From the NCBI GenBank assembly GCA_019038705.1, contig JAHOYX010000186.1:1-37266 (forward strand): a stretch of DNA of 37,266 bases, given 5' to 3'. The translations under genes and the position numbers were made by a program. The notes under the pieces are model-generated. The model was not told where the DNA came from. It did no database searches and saw only the letters and a program-made list of their open reading frames with translations. Below are positions 33,895 to 37,266 of this stretch, piece by piece (position 1 is the first letter of the stretch; each line of letters opens with the position of its first letter). The stretch comes from Spirochaetales bacterium (GTDB lineage Bacteria; Spirochaetota; Spirochaetia; DSM-27196; SLST01).

Positions 33895-36800
33895 ATGCGG
33901 GTTCACGTCACCTCCGGGGCCGGCATCATTGACGGCCGGCAGATTGCAGTCGCCGACAGCGTGCGGTCAGCCGGACATTCAATCCGCGGTGCGTCGATTG
34001 TGGACGTCTACATCGTGGATGGGGCGCCGGATCTTTCCGAGGAAGCAGCGGAGCGGTTCTTCAGCGATCAGGTTGCGCAGCAGGTGGTGGTCTCAGACGG
34101 ACCGTTCTACGGACAGCCATGGTCGGTGCTCATCGAGGTGGCCTGCCGTCCCGGCGTGGCCGACCCCGTGGCGTCCACCATCCGCGACTCGCTCTCGACG
34201 GAGTTTGGCACCCTCCCTGAGATGGCGGTGGTGCAGACGGCGCGACAGATCCTGCTGGACCTGGGCGGGGCACCATCCGAGACGCGACCGGCTGCCGCCG
34301 CACGCGATATCGCACTTCTCTTCCACAATCCGCTGATCCAGCAGGCAACCGTGATCAGTCGCCCGGAGTGGGATGCCGGGGTGCGCCCTCCCGAGCGTTA
34401 TCCCGTCATCGCGGGCCATTCGATTCCGCCGGTGGAGCGGATTGATGTGGCGCAATTGAGCGACGACGATCTCGAGGCCCTTTCGAGGGAGCGCCTTCTG
34501 GCGCTTGATCTCCGGGAAATGCGGGCGATCCGCGACTATTACGGCGATCCCGAGGTTCGTGCCGGGCGGGAGGTTGCCACCCTCGGCCCCGCTGCAACCG
34601 ATGTTGAGCTGGAGATGATCGCCCAGACCTGGAGCGAGCACTGCAAACACAAGATCTTCGCAGCCCGCATCACCTACACCGAAGAAGGCCGGCAACCGGA
34701 GGTGATCGACAGCCTGTTCAAGACCTACATCCGTGACACGACCAGTCGAGTCGCGCCTGATCACTCCTTCGTGAAGAGCGTGTTTGACGACAACGCAGGC
34801 GTGGTCGCCTTTGATGACGAGACATTGCTCTGTTTCAAAGCGGAGACGCACAACAGCCCTTCCGCCCTTGATCCCTACGGAGGTGCGATAACCGGTATTG
34901 TCGGTGTGAATCGTGACATCCTCGGGACCGGAAAGGGCGCTCGTCCGATCTTCAACACCGATGTGCTCTGCTTCGGGTATCCCGATACTCCGAGCGATGA
35001 ATTGCCCGATGGGCTTCTCCATCCACGTGTGGTTCTCGACGGTGTTCACCGGGGGATCGTCGACGGCGGCAATCAGAGCGGTATCCCGGTTGCGGCCGGG
35101 GCCTTCCTCTTTGACGACAGCTATGTCGGGAAGCCGCTGGTGTTCTGCGGCACAGGCGGGATCCTTCCCGCCTCAATCAATGGCGAACCGTCCTGGATCA
35201 AACACGTTCGGCCGGGAGATCTCGCCGTCATGATCGGTGGCCGAATCGGCAAGGACGGGATTCATGGTGCAACGTTCAGTTCGCTCGGACTGGATGAGAA
35301 CTCGCCAACGTCTGCCGTTCAGATTGGCGAACCCATCACCCAACGGAAGATGGCAGATTTTCTGCTGGAAGCGAGGGACGCCGGCCTGTACACAGGCATC
35401 ACGGACAACGGTGCGGGAGGTCTGTCCAGCTCGCTCGGTGAGATGGCCCGGGAGTCGGGCGGGATAGAAATCGATCTGGATGCCTGCCCCTTGAAGTACG
35501 GCGGGCTTGCTGCCTGGGAAATCCTTGTCTCCGAGAGCCAGGAGCGAATGAGCCTCGCCGTAGACCCGGCGACCGTCGATTGGCTTCTGGCCCTTGCCGC
35601 GCGCCGGGGAGTAGAGGCGACCGTCGTCGGGAGGTTCACCAAAGACCGACGGATCCGCCTGACTCACGAAGGCACCGTGGTTGGCGAGATCGATCTGGAC
35701 TTCCTTCACGAAGGGCTGCCGCAGATGGAGTTGCAGGCGACCTGGCCGGACCGCGACGCCCCCCGCGCGCCCATCGCCGGCGATCCGGCATCCCCCGATG
35801 CCGTCAAGAGCGCACTCCTCGCCCTCCTTGCCGACCCGAATATCGCCGGCAAGGAGCACCTGGTCAGACAGTACGACCACGAGGTGCAGGGTGGCTCGAT
35901 AGTGAAACCGATGTGCGGTCTTCATGCCGACGGACCAACCGACGGTGCGGTCCTGAAGCCCCGGTATGACTCGTGGCGAGGCATCACCGTCACTCACGGC
36001 ATCAACCCGCGCTACGGGGACGTGGACACCTACCACATGGCCGCGGCCTCGGTGGATGAGGCTGTCCGCGCGCATGTTGCCCTCGGCGGAGACCCGGAGC
36101 AGATGGCTGCGCTGGACAATTTCTGCTGGCCCGATCCGGTCCTCTCCGACTCCACCCCCGACGGCCCCTTCAAGCTCGCACAGCTTGTCCGTGCGTGCCG
36201 GGGTCTTGCCGATGCGTGCGTAGCGTACGGGCTGCCACTCATCTCCGGCAAGGATTCCATGAAGAACGACTCATACCTCGGTGGGCGCAAAGTTTCCATC
36301 CGACCAACCCTTCTCGTCAGCCTCATGGGCATCGTGCCGGACGTTCGCCGAGCCGTCACCTCAAACTTCAAGACCCCCGGTGATCGGGTTCTCCTGATTG
36401 GGACCGGGTTGCCGGCACTCGGAGGCTCCGCCTACGAGCGATACGTGGGGCACGAGCTCGGTGATTGCCCGCACACCAATCTCACAGCCAACCCCCGGCT
36501 CTACCGGGCAGTCCACACGGCCACGTCCGAGGGTCTGTTCACCTCCCTCCACGACGTCTCCGACGGCGGGCCTGCCGCCGCCCTGGCTGAGGCGGCCATC
36601 GGCGGTCGGCTGGGCGCACGGATCATCCTCCCCACCGACGCGACGACGGCGGCCGACGCCGTGACCGCGCTGTTCGGGGAACGCACCGGCACCTTCATCG
36701 CCACCTGTTCGCCCGAGGACCTCCACGCGGTGAAGGCAACCGACAGCCTTGTCATCGCTGATATCGGTGAGGTTACAGGGGAACTGCTGCTTCAGGTGAC

Positions 36801-37266
36801 GGCCGGGGGTACGGCCGGTGAGACGACGGTCACGTGGTCGCTCGATGAGCTGATCGGGGCGTGGCAGGGTTTGCGTACGATGCTCGGAGCCGATCCGCGA
36901 CGATCTGAAGCAGCGCAGCCCAAGGCGGCTCTGAAGGCGAAGCGAAGGGCCGACTCACCCGGGCAGGTTCCGGCCGGACAACCGCGACCGGGCAGGCCGA
37001 CCGCACTCCTCCTCACCGGATACGGCATCAATGCGAATCTCGAGTTGGCGGAGGCGTTCCGTGCCGCCGGGGCGAATGTACGGCAGATCCATCTCAACGA
37101 TCTCCTGGTGGAGCCGGGCCGGCTGGAGTCGGCGCGGATCTTTGCACTTCCCGGCGGATTCTCCTACGGCGATCATGTGGGGAGCGGGTTGATGCTGGCC
37201 CATCGTTTACGAGGACTGCAGACACCGTTGAATGCGTTTCGCGATTCGGGTGGACTGATTCTGGGC
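33895..37266 (+). CDS. purL: Single-chain phosphoribosylformylglycinamidine synthase, truncated by window end within the GATase domain
   Basis: Not in ORF track (no stop in window). Translated by eye from ATG 33895 (or in-frame ATG 33880): ATDVELEMIAQTWSEHCKHKIFAARI, FKAETHNSPSALDPYGGAITGIVGVNRDILGTGKGARPI, TDNGAGGLSSSLGEMARESGG, SGKDSMKND, GGFSYGDHVGSG. Confidence 0.93.
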   Translation, partial: MRVHVTSGAGIIDGRQIAVADSVRSAGHSIRGASIVDVYIVDGAPDLSEEAAERFFSDQVAQQVVVSDGPFYGQPWSVLIEVACRPGVADPVASTIRDSLSTEFGTLPEMAVVQTARQILLDLGGAPSETRPAAAARDIALLFHNPLIQQATVISRPEWDAGVRPPERYPVIAGHSIPPVERIDVAQLSDDDLEALSRERLLALDLREMRAIRDYYGDPEVRAGREVATLGPAATDVELEMIAQTWSEHCKHKIFAARITYTEEGRQPEVIDSLFKTYIRDTTSRVAPDHSFVKSVFDDNAGVVAFDDETLLCFKAETHNSPSALDPYGGAITGIVGVNRDILGTGKGARPIFNTDVLCFGYPDTPSDELPDGLLHPRVVLDGVHRGIVDGGNQSGIPVAAGAFLFDDSYVGKPLVFCGTGGILPASINGEPSWIKHVRPGDLAVMIGGRIGKDGIHGATFSSLGLDENSPTSAVQIGEPITQRKMADFLLEARDAGLYTGITDNGAGGLSSSLGEMARESGGIEIDLDACPLKYGGLAAWEILVSESQERMSLAVDPATVDWLLALAARRGVEATVVGRFTKDRRIRLTHEGTVVGEIDLDFLHEGLPQMELQATWPDRDAPRAPIAGDPASPDAVKSALLALLADPNIAGKEHLVRQYDHEVQGGSIVKPMCGLHADGPTDGAVLKPRYDSWRGITVTHGINPRYGDVDTYHMAAASVDEAVRAHVALGGDPEQMAALDNFCWPDPVLSDSTPDGPFKLAQLVRACRGLADACVAYGLPLISGKDSMKNDSYLGGRKVSIRPTLLVSLMGIVPDVRRAVTSNFKTPGDRVLLIGTGLPALGGSAYERYVGHELGDCPHTNLTANPRLYRAVHTATSEGLFTSLHDVSDGGPAAALAEAAIGGRLGARIILPTDATTAADAVTALFGERTGTFIATCSPEDLHAVKATDSLVIADIGEVTGELLLQVTAGGTAGETTVTWSLDELIGAWQGLRTMLGADPRRSEAAQPKAALKAKRRADSPGQVPAGQPRPGRPTALLLTGYGINANLELAEAFRAAGANVRQIHLNDLLVEPGRLESARIFALPGGFSYGDHVGSGLMLAHRLRGLQTPLNAFRDSGGLILG

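Noticed and set aside
34093-36726. Several long minus-strand ORFs (34093-35049, 35173-36075, 36361-36726)
   Set aside because: All are antisense to PurL, which the ORF track omits because it lacks a stop within the window.
1-37266. CRISPR arrays, rRNA, tRNA, transposases or phage genes
   Set aside because: No repeat-spacer pattern, RNA-gene signature or mobile-element ORF recognised; tRNA search by eye is not exhaustive.

Overview
A 37.3-kb, GC-rich bacterial window with an anaerobe-type gene content (the lineage looks spirochaete-like, but this is a low-confidence guess). Left end (1-3.6 kb): HicBA, a fused MNT-HEPN (MntA/HepT-type) protein, an outer-membrane protein, a YjjG-like HAD hydrolase and a decayed nucleotidyltransferase missing from the ORF track. 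3.6-10.4 kb: a lipoprotein, a FecR-domain protein and two exported proteins, divergent from a CHASE2 adenylate cyclase. 10.6-14 kb: a symmetric NifX / MinD-ferredoxin / MinD-ferredoxin / NifX / DUF89 operon with a hidden Cys-rich small ORF. 14-20 kb: a Na/Pi cotransporter, EtfBA plus acyl-CoA dehydrogenase, and a C_GCAxxG_C_C protein. 20.2-30.6 kb is the most interesting region. It holds a tightly packed module with a REC-RAM-RAM response regulator, NuoE, NuoF, a 1231-aa NuoG_N::GltD::4Fe-4S::MopB fusion lacking a Cys/Sec at the expected molybdenum-ligand position, a Cys-motif PAS histidine kinase, and a REC-pseudoAAA+ regulator without GAFTGA or HTH. Neither regulator has a recognisable DNA-binding domain, so the kinase/regulators may control the oxidoreductase itself. 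Right end: GNAT, metallophosphoesterase, LysA-like decarboxylase, PTS EIIA, and a PurL running off the window end (absent from the ORF track because it has no stop). All calls come from reading the sequence; no database searches were run.
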